This document shows positions 15,808 to 23,704 of a stretch of 39,332 nt of DNA, piece by piece. Position 1 is the stretch's first letter. The number at the start of each line of letters is the position of its first letter. The position numbers and the translations under genes are program-made. A model generated the notes under the pieces. The model saw nothing but the letters and a program-made list of their open reading frames with translations, had not been told where the DNA came from and searched no databases. This DNA is from Pseudomonadota bacterium (lineage in GTDB: Bacteria; Pseudomonadota; Gammaproteobacteria; Burkholderiales; Thiobacillaceae): positions 1-39,332 of the forward strand of contig JAJZPR010000025.1 in assembly GCA_021847835.1 (NCBI GenBank), written 5' to 3'.

Positions 15808-16041
15808 TTGTGGTGAGTGGTTGGTCGTGACTGCCTGGTGAGGCTGCGACGGGGTAAAGATTCCTGGCCTGTGCGAAAGCCTCGAGTGGCGCCTGTTGTA
15901 CTGATTCAGACGAGGCGCCAGGCTGGCAGCAAGCGAACCTCGAAGTTGACCTGAACGAACTCCTGCCGGGATGGGTTCGATGAAATTGCTGTCTTTGGCC
16001 TGCCTGGCACAAGCCTCAAGGAGATATGGCAGGAGGAGAAA
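15808..16041. other. Non-coding gap between hipBA and the RES gene
   Basis: No gene is recognised. An 8-bp inverted repeat (TGGCGCCT with AGGCGCCA, 15887-15894 and 15913-15920) is present and might act as a weak terminator for the RES operon, but it lacks a T-run on either strand. Confidence 0.5.
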
Positions 16042-16734
16042 TCAATTCCACGCGAATTCAAAATGTTCCCCGGATTCGCGTTGCCACACCACTCCCTTTG
16101 GCGTAACGGCCAGGAACCAGGTTTCGGTTTTGGGTTCCTGCCCTGGCGTGAAGGCACCAGGTGTCAGCACCGCCGCGCATCCGCCGTGTTCCGGATCACG
16201 TACAGATTCATAGAGAATCAGTTGAGCCCCCTGCTCCCGTGCATCCCGGGCAAACCGCTGCGTTACGGAATAGTCATCAGGATGCGCCCAGTCTTTCCGG
16301 CGGGATTTGAACGGCGGGAGTCGCAAATCCACTGCCCGGGCATGAACCTCGGCCGAAAACAGGGACATGGGGTGGGACTCCAGGGAATTCAGCCCCGCAC
16401 TGTCCTGCACGAACCGCCAGCGCCAGTAACCCGATTCGGCGCAGGCGGTTCTGCGTTGGTGCGCCGCGTAAAACACCCCGGGGTCGTCAGGCGCGCGAAA
16501 CCGGCTCCCGGGTGCATTGGGGCGGTATCGGAATGGGGTGAACAGCAGCCAGTGCAGTCCCTGCGCCGGTTTGGGTACCGGGGGTTTTGACTGTTCCAGA
16601 ATGGCCTCCAGCAGTTGCTGGTCATCCAGAACGTTGTCCACGAGCCGCATGGTGGAGACCTTGTGCTGGGCTTCCACCGCTCGCCAGAACGAATCCTGAA
16701 CAGGAAAAAGCCTAGATGCGACCGCGAACGGCAT
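16042..16734 (-). CDS. RES-domain toxin
   Basis: A 230-residue protein with the RES domain (named for conserved Arg, Glu and Ser). Known members degrade or modify NAD+ (MbcT and Xre-RES systems). Visible: the N-terminal SRLFPVQDSFWRAV, the FRYRP segment, GVFYAA followed by the Glu in CAESGYW, and DYSVTQRFA with the Ser. The ATG at 16734 overlaps the upstream antitoxin by 23 bases, typical for the system. It may be intact, since no frameshift or internal stop is seen. Confidence 0.87.
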   Translation of the reverse strand: MPFAVASRLFPVQDSFWRAVEAQHKVSTMRLVDNVLDDQQLLEAILEQSKPPVPKPAQGLHWLLFTPFRYRPNAPGSRFRAPDDPGVFYAAHQRRTACAESGYWRWRFVQDSAGLNSLESHPMSLFSAEVHARAVDLRLPPFKSRRKDWAHPDDYSVTQRFARDAREQGAQLILYESVRDPEHGGCAAVLTPGAFTPGQEPKTETWFLAVTPKGVVWQRESGEHFEFAWN

Positions 16735-17095
16735 CAAGGTAATCCAGCACGTGTACCAGGCCTGCCACGTCCTTGAGCATGTCCATCGGGCGCGCCCGCA
16801 AAGCCGTGTTTTCGCTGTTCAGCCAGGCGATTGCGTCCTTTTCCCGACCGGCCACGATGGAGTCGAGGGAACGAAACAGACGCACGAACAAGACTGCGAT
16901 TTGCCATTCCTTGCGTGCGGGATCCAGCTGATATTCGCCCTGCCGCATCCTGCTTACCGACGAAGCGCTTAAACCCAATATATGGGCTAGATCAGCCCCT
17001 TTGATATTGAGCAGATCGGCCGCATTGACCGTGGCTTTGGTGATGACTCTGCGTTGCCGGTCCTGGTTGCCGGCGTTGAGCGCGATGGCATTCAT
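16712..17095 (-). CDS. Xre/MbcA/ParS-type antitoxin of the RES toxin
   Basis: A 127-residue antitoxin. The N-terminal HTH is DLLNIKGADLAHILGLSA followed by SVSRMRQGEY (residues about 28-55). The C-terminal toxin-binding domain contains LFVRLFRSLDSIV and AIAWLNSENTAL, matching the Xre/MbcA/ParS (DUF2384) type in which the C-terminus blocks the toxin's NAD pocket. Promoter TTGTAT-17-TAGTAT and two identical operators lie upstream, so it probably represses its own operon. Confidence 0.88.
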   Translation of the reverse strand: MNAIALNAGNQDRQRRVITKATVNAADLLNIKGADLAHILGLSASSVSRMRQGEYQLDPARKEWQIAVLFVRLFRSLDSIVAGREKDAIAWLNSENTALRARPMDMLKDVAGLVHVLDYLDAVRGRI

Positions 17096-17111
17096 GACAA
17101 CCCCGCTTTAT

Positions 17112-17156
17112 ATTTCTGTGGAAATTAATACTAGGATAATTTCTTATGAAATACAA
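17112..17156 (-). promoter_or_regulatory. Promoter and twin operators of the Xre-RES operon
   Basis: On the minus strand TTGTAT (17156-17151) and TAGTAT (17133-17128) are 17 bases apart. Two identical sites ATTTC-N4-GAAAT at 17112-17125 and 17139-17152 flank the -10 box, centred 27 bases apart. One fills the spacer, the other lies just downstream of the -10 box, an arrangement well suited to repression by Xre. Confidence 0.75.
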
Positions 17157-17237
17157 ATGAATCGATCTGGTGTTCGGTTTCCAGGAGCATTTTGTGGCTT
17201 ATTGGAAAAATTCCTTGTTCTCAAAGGAGGAAGGCAA

Positions 17238-17384
17238 ATGGAAATCAGGTTTGAACGTGTGCCAGGGATACCGGTATCAACCGTGGCACGCTACCCGGCT
17301 CCATCACGAGACTGCCGAGCGCGCATCCCACCGAAATTTCCAACTTCACTCCTTTGCCACAGCCTGCCAGAGCCTGTCGGATAG
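17238..17384 (+). CDS. Possible 48-residue small protein, unrecognised
   Basis: An ATG at 17238 follows a very strong Shine-Dalgarno sequence, AAAGGAGG (17223-17230), at ideal spacing. The frame runs 48 codons to a TAG. The product starts MEIRFERVPGIPVSTVARYP, is rich in Pro, Arg and Ser, has no membrane segment, and matches no family I know. It is divergent from xre and convergent with the PIN gene. It may be a remnant of a longer gene or a real small protein. Confidence 0.3.
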   Translation: MEIRFERVPGIPVSTVARYPAPSRDCRARIPPKFPTSLLCHSLPEPVG

Positions 17385-17433
17385 GACTTTTGCCAAAGTC
17401 TTGCCGCCGTTCCGGCTGGCGTGGCCCAACAAA

Positions 17434-18015
17434 TCAGATCAGCTCGGCCGCCTGCCGGAGTCGTTCTGCGGTTGTTGGCAAGCCGCCAAGTTCCAAGGCA
17501 TAAGCAAAGTCTTCCGGGCTGGATTGAGGCTTCTTGCGGCGAGCCCGCATGCGCTTGAATGCCGCAATCGCATTCACAGGATCCAGATCCCACTGGTTGA
17601 TGATGAACGTGTCTGGGTCGATGGCCTCAATCCCATATTCCAGCAGAACGGCGCTCGGGAAGTCCTTCAAGTTGGAGGTGACGATACAGTCGGCGTGTCC
17701 CGCAATCGCGGCCGCCAGTACATGTGCATCGTCAGTATCTGGCAACTGAATCCCTCTGGCCAGTGAAGCCCAAGCTGTCTCGGGCACTTCCCAGTCCGGG
17801 ATGGCATCTCGCATGCTGTCCCGCCGAACACCCAGTTTTCCGACCAGGTCAGGACGCTGCTTTTCGAGAGAGCGGATCCACTCGTCTTCAATTCGGGTTG
17901 TCCACTTGGCTGCGAAAAATCCTGCCGTGGCCAGACTCATCAAGGCATCGGTCATCGCCAGCGGATACAAGACACAGGCATCCAACAGCGCCGTGTAGCG
18001 GGCGTGCCCTGCCAT
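17434..18015 (-). CDS. PIN-domain toxin (putative ribonuclease)
   Basis: A 193-residue PIN-domain protein of the larger COG1569/PIN_3-like kind. Acidic metal-binding residues are visible as Asp in LLDACVLYP, Glu/Asp in RIEDEW and Asp residues in PDTDDAHVLAAAI, followed by CIVTSNLKDFP. PIN toxins cleave RNA with Mg2+ or Mn2+. The start ATG overlaps the stop of the upstream HTH gene by one base (TGATG), so it is the second gene of a toxin-antitoxin pair. Confidence 0.88.
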   Translation of the reverse strand: MAGHARYTALLDACVLYPLAMTDALMSLATAGFFAAKWTTRIEDEWIRSLEKQRPDLVGKLGVRRDSMRDAIPDWEVPETAWASLARGIQLPDTDDAHVLAAAIAGHADCIVTSNLKDFPSAVLLEYGIEAIDPDTFIINQWDLDPVNAIAAFKRMRARRKKPQSSPEDFAYALELGGLPTTAERLRQAAELI

Positions 18016-18485
18016 CAGTAATCCAGCCCCAACTCTCGAGCGTTGTCGGCCAGCCGGTCCAGGGCACCGGCTTGTTGGGCACGCATTTTTTGCGCGTAGG
18101 CCAGCAAGTCTTCCAGGGCGATGCGGCGGTGCGAACCCACTTTTCGATGGGGCAGGCGGCCAGCCTCCATCTCCTTGATCACAAACGGGCGGGAGACATT
18201 CAGAAAATTGGCGGCCTCGACCGTCGTGAACTCTTGCTCGGTCGGCATCAAAACAATGGGGCGCCCCTCGCTCATGGCACCCAGCAGTTGACCGATCAGC
18301 TTTAGAGCGGCCGGGGGTAACTCAACCGTGGGGTGCTCACCCGTGTCGGTGGTCAGCGTGATGGCGGCCGCGCGGGAATGATCAAGGGAAGCCATGATGC
18401 AACGCTGAGCAACCCGGACCATTTCTTTGTCCTTGGCGTTCAGCGGCGGGGGGGAAACCTCCCGAACATGATCAATCGTTCGCAT
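18015..18485 (-). CDS. Excisionase/MerR-like HTH antitoxin of the PIN toxin
   Basis: A 156-residue protein whose C-terminal half is a helix-turn-helix of the excisionase/DNA-binding type: FTTVEAANFLNVSRPFVI, then AGRLPHRKVGSHRRI. Such proteins regularly precede PIN_3 toxins and are thought to repress the operon and neutralise the toxin. The ATG at 18485 follows an AGGAGAAAG ribosome binding site (18488-18496). A four-unit 9-bp repeat lies about 60 bases upstream. Confidence 0.85.
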   Translation of the reverse strand: MRTIDHVREVSPPPLNAKDKEMVRVAQRCIMASLDHSRAAAITLTTDTGEHPTVELPPAALKLIGQLLGAMSEGRPIVLMPTEQEFTTVEAANFLNVSRPFVIKEMEAGRLPHRKVGSHRRIALEDLLAYAQKMRAQQAGALDRLADNARELGLDY

Positions 18486-18543
18486 ATCTTTCTCCTGTCT
18501 AGCCGGGCAACGGAAGCTATGCCCTATCAGCTACAGAATAACA

Positions 18544-18579
18544 CAACAAACGCAACAAATGCAGCAAACGAAACAACCG
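18544..18579. repeat. Four tandem degenerate 9-bp repeats upstream of the PIN operon
   Basis: Units CAACAAACG, CAACAAATG, CAGCAAACG and AAACAACCG follow one another without gaps. They lie upstream of the antitoxin start and could be its binding sites, though their low complexity makes a functional reading tentative. Confidence 0.5.
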
Positions 18580-18641
18580 GCGAGCATGGATGGCCATATA
18601 TGCCATCGCTACGGTGCCGGGCGTCTTGCCGATTATTCTTG

Positions 18642-18687
18642 GGTAATCCCCTCATTTTTAGCATCTGCTAAAAGTGGGGGGATTACC
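18642..18687. repeat. 46-bp near-perfect palindrome
   Basis: Arms begin GGTAATCCCC and end GGGGATTACC, with inner TTTTTAGCA and TGCTAAAA blocks and a TC centre. Only two of 22 positions are not Watson-Crick pairs, and both would be G-U pairs in plus-strand RNA, giving an uninterrupted hairpin. No T-run follows. It ends 8 bases before the IS256-like terminus. Confidence 0.85.
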
Positions 18688-18695
18688 GTTGAACC

Positions 18696-18791
18696 GAGGG
18701 TGTAAGAATTTTTGTGTAAACGGTCATTTGGCAGGAAACCGCCGCCATTCACGAGAGAACCGCAATGACCGTAAGCAACGAACTGATATCG
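18696..18791 (+). mobile_element. Left-end remnant of an IS256-family insertion sequence
   Basis: The segment starts with GAGGGTGTAAGAATTTTTGT, followed by GTAAACGG, like the terminal inverted repeats of IS256-family elements. An ATG at 18765 then begins MTVSNELIS, resembling the first residues of their transposases, after which the frame leaves any transposase-like sequence and closes. The rest of the element, including its right end, is missing. Assignment rests on recall of the terminal motif. Confidence 0.6.
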
Positions 18792-18825
18792 CGCCCACCA
18801 AGGGCGGACGGAGGCGATTCGCAAT

Positions 18826-18854
18826 GAAAAAGGGCTTGCATCGCGCAAGCCCTT
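18826..18854 (-). terminator. Rho-independent terminator after tRNA-Ala
   Basis: On the minus strand a 10-bp stem (AAGGGCTTGC arms at 18854-18845 and 18839-18830) with a 5-base loop is followed by TTTTC. It lies 9 bases beyond the tRNA 3' end. Confidence 0.8.
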
Positions 18855-18862
18855 GGTATTTC

Positions 18863-18938
<76 letters not shown>

Positions 18939-18959
18939 ACGTGAGGCGCGATTATAGCC

Positions 18960-19334
18960 TTATCGGCCACGGCCGGGGAAGGCGGCGGCGAGTTTGGCGT
19001 AGAAGCGGGGGAGGCGCGGCGGGGCGGCGAGCCAGCCCAGCAGGACGCCGGCGCCGTTGGCGGCGAGGTCGAGCCATTCGGGGTAGCGGTCTGGGGTGAG
19101 GCCCTGCGCCAGTTCCATGGCCGCGCCCAGGGCGATGAAGGCCAGGCCCAGCCTGATGCGCGTCGCCTTCGACACGTAAAGCTGCGACCACCAGGCCATG
19201 AGCGCGCCGTAGGCGAGCAGATGGCCGAGCTTGTCGCCGCCCTCCATGCCGGTTTCGATGACGGGCGCGGCGAGCGAGAGATAGACGATGGCGGCGACGC
19301 CGAGCCAGCCGGCCGCCATCCACAGCCGCCGCAT
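18960..19334 (-). CDS. VanZ-like small membrane protein
   Basis: A 124-residue protein with about four hydrophobic segments. The GDKLGHLLAYGALM motif (residues 33-46), the GAAMELAQGLTP segment and PEWLDLAANGAG are typical of the VanZ-like family, whose role outside teicoplanin resistance is unclear. Its ATG overlaps the lgt stop by one base (TGATG), so it is translated with lgt. The C-terminal basic tail is likely cytoplasmic. It ends 21 bases before the tRNA-Ala gene on the same strand. Confidence 0.85.
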   Translation of the reverse strand: MRRLWMAAGWLGVAAIVYLSLAAPVIETGMEGGDKLGHLLAYGALMAWWSQLYVSKATRIRLGLAFIALGAAMELAQGLTPDRYPEWLDLAANGAGVLLGWLAAPPRLPRFYAKLAAAFPGRGR

Positions 19335-20122
19335 CAGGCTTTCCGGTAGGCCCGCATCAGCAGATAGACGCCCACGGCGATCATGGGCAGGGACAGCCAC
19401 TGGCCCATGCTGACGAGGTAGGACTGGCCGAAGATGCCGCTGTCCGGCTCGCGGAAATATTCGGCCAGCGAGCGGAACACGCCGTAGCCGACGAGGAACA
19501 GCCCGGACACCGCGCCGAGCGGCCGCGCCTTGCGCGCGTACAGCCACAGGATGATGAAGAGCAGGAGGCCTTCGCCCAGCGCCTGGTAGATCTGCGAGGG
19601 ATGGCGCGCGAGATTGTCGCCGGCCTGCGGAAACACCATGGCCCAGGGGAGGTCCGGGTCGGCCATGCGGCCCCACAGTTCGCCGTTGATGAAGTTGCCG
19701 ATGCGGCCGAAGGCGAGGCCCAGCGGCACCAGGGGAGCAATGTAGTCGGTGGCGGAAAGCCAGGCCACGTCGTGCTTTCTGGCCCACAGGGTAACCGCCG
19801 CCAGCACGCCGATGAGGCCGCCGTGGAAGCTCATGCCGCCCTTCCACACCGCGAGGATTTCGGCCGGGTGCGAAAGATAGTAGCCGGGGTCGTAGAACAG
19901 CACTTCCCCCAGGCGCCCGCCCAGCACCACGCCCAGCACGCCGTAGAACATGAGGTCGTCCAGCCCCTTTTCGGTCATGTCCAGTTCCGGCCGCATGGCC
20001 AGACGGCGCTTGCCCAGCCACCAGAACTGCAGGAAGGCGAGCAGGTACATGAGGCCGTACCAGTGCACCTGGAGCGGGCCCAGGGAAATGGCGACGGGAT
20101 CGAATTGGGGGTGGGTCAGCAT
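19334..20122 (-). CDS. lgt: Prolipoprotein diacylglyceryl transferase Lgt
   Basis: A 262-residue inner-membrane enzyme with about seven membrane segments that transfers diacylglycerol from phosphatidylglycerol to the lipobox Cys of prolipoproteins. Signature [14 protein letters not shown] lies near residue 140, MSFHGGLIG near residue 98 and HPSQIYQ near residue 180. The frame stays open far upstream, antisense to ilvD; the ATG at 20122 gives the canonical N-terminus ([13 protein letters not shown]). It is divergent from ilvD with an 85-base gap containing a palindromic repeat. Confidence 0.95.
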   Translation of the reverse strand: MLTHPQFDPVAISLGPLQVHWYGLMYLLAFLQFWWLGKRRLAMRPELDMTEKGLDDLMFYGVLGVVLGGRLGEVLFYDPGYYLSHPAEILAVWKGGMSFHGGLIGVLAAVTLWARKHDVAWLSATDYIAPLVPLGLAFGRIGNFINGELWGRMADPDLPWAMVFPQAGDNLARHPSQIYQALGEGLLLFIILWLYARKARPLGAVSGLFLVGYGVFRSLAEYFREPDSGIFGQSYLVSMGQWLSLPMIAVGVYLLMRAYRKA

Positions 20123-20130
20123 AATCTTTT

Positions 20131-20170
20131 CTTTCCCCTCGCCCCTCGGGAAAGGGCCCAAGGGTGAGGG
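20131..20170. repeat. GC-rich palindromic dispersed repeat in the lgt-ilvD gap
   Basis: An imperfect inverted repeat with CCCTCGCCC and GGGTGAGGG arms lies between the divergent starts of lgt and ilvD. It resembles the palindromic repeats at 11196 and in mrpA and mrpD in composition but is more diverged. Confidence 0.55.
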
Positions 20171-20207
20171 CTGGAGTAAAATGGCAGGTCGATTATAGCC
20201 TTGCCGG

Positions 20208-22073
20208 ATGACAGAAATGCCCGAATACCGTTCCCGCACCACCACCCACGGCCGCAACATGGCCGGCGCCCGCGCCCTGTGGCGCGCCACCGGCATGAAG
20301 GATGGCGATTTCGACAAGCCCATCATCGCCATTGCCAACTCGTTTACCCAGTTCGTGCCCGGCCACGTGCACCTCAAGGACCTGGGCCAGCTGGTGGCGC
20401 GCGAGATCGAGGCTTTCGGCGGCGTGGCCAAGGAGTTCGACACCATTGCGGTGGATGACGGCATTGCGATGGGCCACGGCGGCATGCTGTATTCGCTGCC
20501 TTCGCGCGACCTGATTGCCGACAGCGTGGAATACATGGTCAACGCGCACTGCGCCGACGCCCTGGTGTGCATTTCCAACTGCGACAAGATCACCCCCGGC
20601 ATGCTGATGGCGGCGCTGCGCCTGAACATCCCCACCGTGTTCGTGTCGGGCGGGCCGATGGAGTCGGGCAAGGCCGTGATCCACGGCAAGGTCATCCACC
20701 TCGATCTGGTCGATGCCATGGTGAGCGCCGCGGATTCCAAGTGCAGCGACGACGAGGTGATGGAGATGGAACGCTCCGCCTGTCCCACCTGCGGCTCCTG
20801 CTCGGGCATGTTCACCGCCAATTCCATGAACTGCCTGACCGAGGCATTGGGCCTGTCCCTGCCCGGCAACGGCTCGGTGCTGGCCACGCATGCGGAGAGG
20901 AAGAACCTGTTCCTCGCCGCCGGGCGGCTCATCGTGAAGCTGGCCAAGCGCTATTACGAGAAGAACGACGCCTCGGTGCTGCCGCGCAACATCGCCACCT
21001 TCGAAGCGTTCGAAAACGCCATCGCGCTCGACATCGCCATGGGCGGCTCGACCAACACCGTGCTGCATTTGCTGGCGGCCGCGCACGAGGCCGGGGTCGA
21101 TTTCACGATGAAAGACATCGATCGAATGAGCAGGAAGGTGCCCAACCTGTCCAAGGTCGCACCCGCCACCCAGCTCTACCACATGGAAGACGTGCACCGC
21201 GCCGGCGGCGTGATGGCGCTCTTGGGCGAACTCGAGCGCGGCGGGCTGATCCATCGCGAGCTGCCCACCATCCTGTGCAAGACCATGGGCGAACAGATCG
21301 AAAAATACGACATCCGCCGCACCAAGAGCGCGGACGTCAAGCACTACTACAAGGCCGCGCCCGGCAACGTGCCGACGCAGGTGGCGTTCAGCCAGGACAA
21401 GCGCTGGCAGGAACTCGACCTCGACCGCGCCAACGGCTGCATCCGCGACCTCGAACACGCCTACTCGAAAGAGGGCGGCCTCGCCGTGCTGCATGGCAAC
21501 CTCGCCGAGCACGGCTGCATCGTGAAGACCGCGGGCGTGGACGAAAGCATCTGGAAGTTCTCCGGCCCGGCGCGCATTTTCGAATCGCAGGACGCGGCGG
21601 TGGAGGCCATCCTCGGTGACAGGATCAAGGAAGGCGACGTGGTCGTCATCCGCTACGAAGGCCCGCGCGGCGGCCCCGGCATGCAGGAGATGCTGTACCC
21701 GACCTCCTATCTGAAATCCAAGGGCCTGGGCAAAGCCTGCGCGCTCATCACCGACGGCCGCTTCTCAGGCGGCACGTCCGGCCTTTCCATCGGCCACGTC
21801 TCGCCGGAAGCGGCCGAAGGCGGCCTGATCGGCCTGGTGCAGGAAGGCGACCGCATCGAGATCGACATTCCCAGGCGCAGCATCAGCCTGGTGGTGCACG
21901 AGGCCGAACTCGCCCGCCGCCGCGCGGAAATGGAAAGCCGCGGCAAGGACGCGTGGAAGCCGGTGAAGCGCGAGCGCGCGGTGTCCGCCGCGTTGCGCGC
22001 CTATGCCGCGATGACGACGAGCGCCGCCTTCGGCGCGGTGCGTGACGTGACGCAGGTGGAGAGAAAAGACTGA
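20208..22073 (+). CDS. ilvD: Dihydroxy-acid dehydratase IlvD
   Basis: A 621-residue Fe-S dehydratase that converts dihydroxy acids to the 2-keto precursors of valine, isoleucine and leucine. It has [11 protein letters not shown] with Cys121 and Cys125, then [16 protein letters not shown] with Cys192, Cys195 and Cys198, and the GRFSGGTSG motif near residue 525. The [10 protein letters not shown] segment lacks the extra Cys of [2Fe-2S] enzymes, so it belongs to the E. coli-like [4Fe-4S] type. The length agrees with E. coli (616). Starts at 20208 or 20217 are both possible; neither has a clear ribosome binding site. Confidence 0.97.
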   Translation: MTEMPEYRSRTTTHGRNMAGARALWRATGMKDGDFDKPIIAIANSFTQFVPGHVHLKDLGQLVAREIEAFGGVAKEFDTIAVDDGIAMGHGGMLYSLPSRDLIADSVEYMVNAHCADALVCISNCDKITPGMLMAALRLNIPTVFVSGGPMESGKAVIHGKVIHLDLVDAMVSAADSKCSDDEVMEMERSACPTCGSCSGMFTANSMNCLTEALGLSLPGNGSVLATHAERKNLFLAAGRLIVKLAKRYYEKNDASVLPRNIATFEAFENAIALDIAMGGSTNTVLHLLAAAHEAGVDFTMKDIDRMSRKVPNLSKVAPATQLYHMEDVHRAGGVMALLGELERGGLIHRELPTILCKTMGEQIEKYDIRRTKSADVKHYYKAAPGNVPTQVAFSQDKRWQELDLDRANGCIRDLEHAYSKEGGLAVLHGNLAEHGCIVKTAGVDESIWKFSGPARIFESQDAAVEAILGDRIKEGDVVVIRYEGPRGGPGMQEMLYPTSYLKSKGLGKACALITDGRFSGGTSGLSIGHVSPEAAEGGLIGLVQEGDRIEIDIPRRSISLVVHEAELARRRAEMESRGKDAWKPVKRERAVSAALRAYAAMTTSAAFGAVRDVTQVERKD

Positions 22074-22105
22074 CGCGAGCAGGCACGGAGAAAAACAAGC
22101 AGGAA

Positions 22106-22153
22106 GGCAAGGGAGGGAAAACCTGAAGCAAGGTTTTGCCTGACGCCCTTGCC
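22106..22153 (+). terminator. Nested inverted repeat after ilvD
   Basis: Outer arms GGCAAGGG and CCCTTGCC enclose an inner stem AAAACCT with AGGTTTT. It begins 33 bases after the ilvD stop and may end transcription; only a weak T/A-rich tract follows further on. Confidence 0.55.
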
Positions 22154-22213
22154 TCCCCTGCCTCCCTGTTAAAAACTTGCCTTTGCATCTGTATTCACCA
22201 ACAAGGAGGCGGC

Positions 22214-22816
22214 ATGAAGGCGATTCTGGTGGCAAATCCGAAAGGCGGCGCGGGCAAGACCACGCTTGCCGTCAACCTCGCCGGCTGGCTGGCGGCGCGG
22301 GGCGATGCGGTGAACCTGCTCGACCTCGACCGCCAGAAATCCGCCAGCAAATGGCTGGCGCGCCGCCCCGCGCACCTGCCCGCCATCGGCATCGCCGGCG
22401 AGGACAAGCAAAAGGCCGACTGGCTGGTCATCGATTCGCCCGCCGGGCTGCACGGCAAGAACCTCGACCACGCCGTCAGGCTGGTGGCGCGCGTGCTGGT
22501 GCCGATCGCCCCCTCGCTGTTCGACATCCAGGCCAGCCAGGATTTTCTCGAGGCGCTGGCAGCCGAGAAGAAGGTGCGCCACGGCAAGATCGACGTCGGC
22601 GTGGTCGGCATGCGCATGGCGCCGCGCACGCGCGCCGCGGTGACGCTCGAACAATACCTGCACAGGATCGAGCTGCCGGTGGTCGCTTTTCTCCACGAAA
22701 CCCAGCAGTACGTGAACGCCGCCTTCGAGGGCAAGACCCTGTTCGATCTCCCCCCGCATCTCACCCACGCCGAGCGCGAGAGCTGGGCGCCGCTCACCGA
22801 CTGGCTGTCGCGCTAG
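22214..22816 (+). CDS. Orphan ParA/MinD-type ATPase
   Basis: A 200-residue deviant-Walker ATPase. PKGGAGKTT (residues 9-17) is the deviant P-loop and LLDLDRQKSASKW matches the switch region, with WLVIDSPAG as Walker B. It is shorter than chromosomal ParA and there is no ParB gene next to it, so it is an orphan, perhaps positioning another protein or a plasmid-derived gene. ATG at 22214 is preceded by AAGGAGG at good spacing. A hairpin terminator follows, so it is monocistronic. Confidence 0.85.
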   Translation: MKAILVANPKGGAGKTTLAVNLAGWLAARGDAVNLLDLDRQKSASKWLARRPAHLPAIGIAGEDKQKADWLVIDSPAGLHGKNLDHAVRLVARVLVPIAPSLFDIQASQDFLEALAAEKKVRHGKIDVGVVGMRMAPRTRAAVTLEQYLHRIELPVVAFLHETQQYVNAAFEGKTLFDLPPHLTHAERESWAPLTDWLSR

Positions 22817-22850
22817 CGCATCAGACGGCCGCCGCTTTTTCCCTCGTAAA

Positions 22851-22880
22851 AGGCCGGTCCAAACCGGTTTTGAGTTTTTG
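22851..22880 (+). terminator. Rho-independent terminator after the ParA gene
   Basis: A stem CCGGT-CCAA-ACCGG, extendable by three weaker pairs, is followed by TTTTGAGTTTTT. Confidence 0.65.
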
Positions 22881-22960
22881 CCGGGCAGACGCGATTTGCA
22901 TTACGGAAATCGGGCGCTTGTCGATTATCATTACCTGAAAATCATTCCCAGTCCGTTTCT

Positions 22961-23704
22961 GTGACCACAGCACGCTTGACCGCAATTGCCGTCGCCCTGT
23001 TGTTGACGGCGGCCATCGGCCGGGCAGCCGATATGCCCGTGCTGGTATTGAACGATGTCAACGAGCCGCCCTTCACCACTGCGGATGGCAGCGGATTTCT
23101 CGATCTCGTTGCCGGCGAGGCTTTTCGCCGGGCAGGCGTCAAGCTGAAGCTGGTGAAGCTGCCGGCCGAACGTGCGCTGATCAATGCCAATAGCGGCATC
23201 GACGACGGCGATCTGACCCGCATCGCCGGGCTGGAAACGCAATATCCGAATCTGCTGCGGGTGCCGGAAAAGCTGATGGACTGGACGTTCAGCGCCTTCG
23301 GCAAGGATGCGTCCATGCCCGCCCGCTGGGAGACGATCCGGCAGCGCCCGACGGGGCTCATCCGCGGCTGGAAGATTTACGAGCGCGAAATGGCGGGCGC
23401 CGGCCAGGTGGTGATGGCCGGGAACCCCGATCAACTCTTTCGCCTGCTCCGGCTCGACCGCGTCGAGGTCATCCTCTACGAGCGCTGGCAGGGGCTGCAT
23501 CTGCTCAGACAGGAGCGGGTGGCGGATGTTTACGCGCTCGATCCGCCGCTGGCCAAGCGCGAGATGTTCATCTACCTGCACAAGCGCCACGCCGCGCTGG
23601 TTCCCAGGCTCGCCGAAGCCCTGCGCGCCATCAAGGCGGAAGGGCTGTACGACCGGGCATACCGCGAGAAGGTGCTCGAGCTGGAAAGGGCGGCCGCGAA
23701 GTGA
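22961..23704 (+). CDS. Periplasmic solute-binding (SBP_bac_3-like) protein
   Basis: A 247-residue secreted protein. An N-terminal signal peptide (TAIAVALLLTAAIGRAA, cleavage near residue 23) precedes a type-3 periplasmic-binding-protein fold: NEPPFT near residue 35, the LVAGEAFRRAGV helix and LPAERALINANSG. No transporter genes follow. Instead the GGDEF/EAL gene overlaps its end by 4 bases (GTGA), so this protein probably presents a ligand to that sensor or acts in the same response. The start is GTG with a poor ribosome binding site; the signal peptide supports this choice. Confidence 0.82.
   Translation: MTTARLTAIAVALLLTAAIGRAADMPVLVLNDVNEPPFTTADGSGFLDLVAGEAFRRAGVKLKLVKLPAERALINANSGIDDGDLTRIAGLETQYPNLLRVPEKLMDWTFSAFGKDASMPARWETIRQRPTGLIRGWKIYEREMAGAGQVVMAGNPDQLFRLLRLDRVEVILYERWQGLHLLRQERVADVYALDPPLAKREMFIYLHKRHAALVPRLAEALRAIKAEGLYDRAYREKVLELERAAAK

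Noticed and set aside
15770..16012. Minus-strand frame that faintly recalls an integrase tail
   Set aside because: The similarity is limited to a few residues and needs a frame change; not enough to call a remnant.
17170..17766. A plus-strand open frame of 198 codons
   Set aside because: Its second half is antisense to the PIN toxin gene, it has no ribosome binding site, and no recognisable domain.
22214..22816. ParA as evidence for a replication or partition locus
   Set aside because: No parB, parS-like repeats or replication gene are nearby, and the neighbours are unrelated housekeeping and signalling genes.
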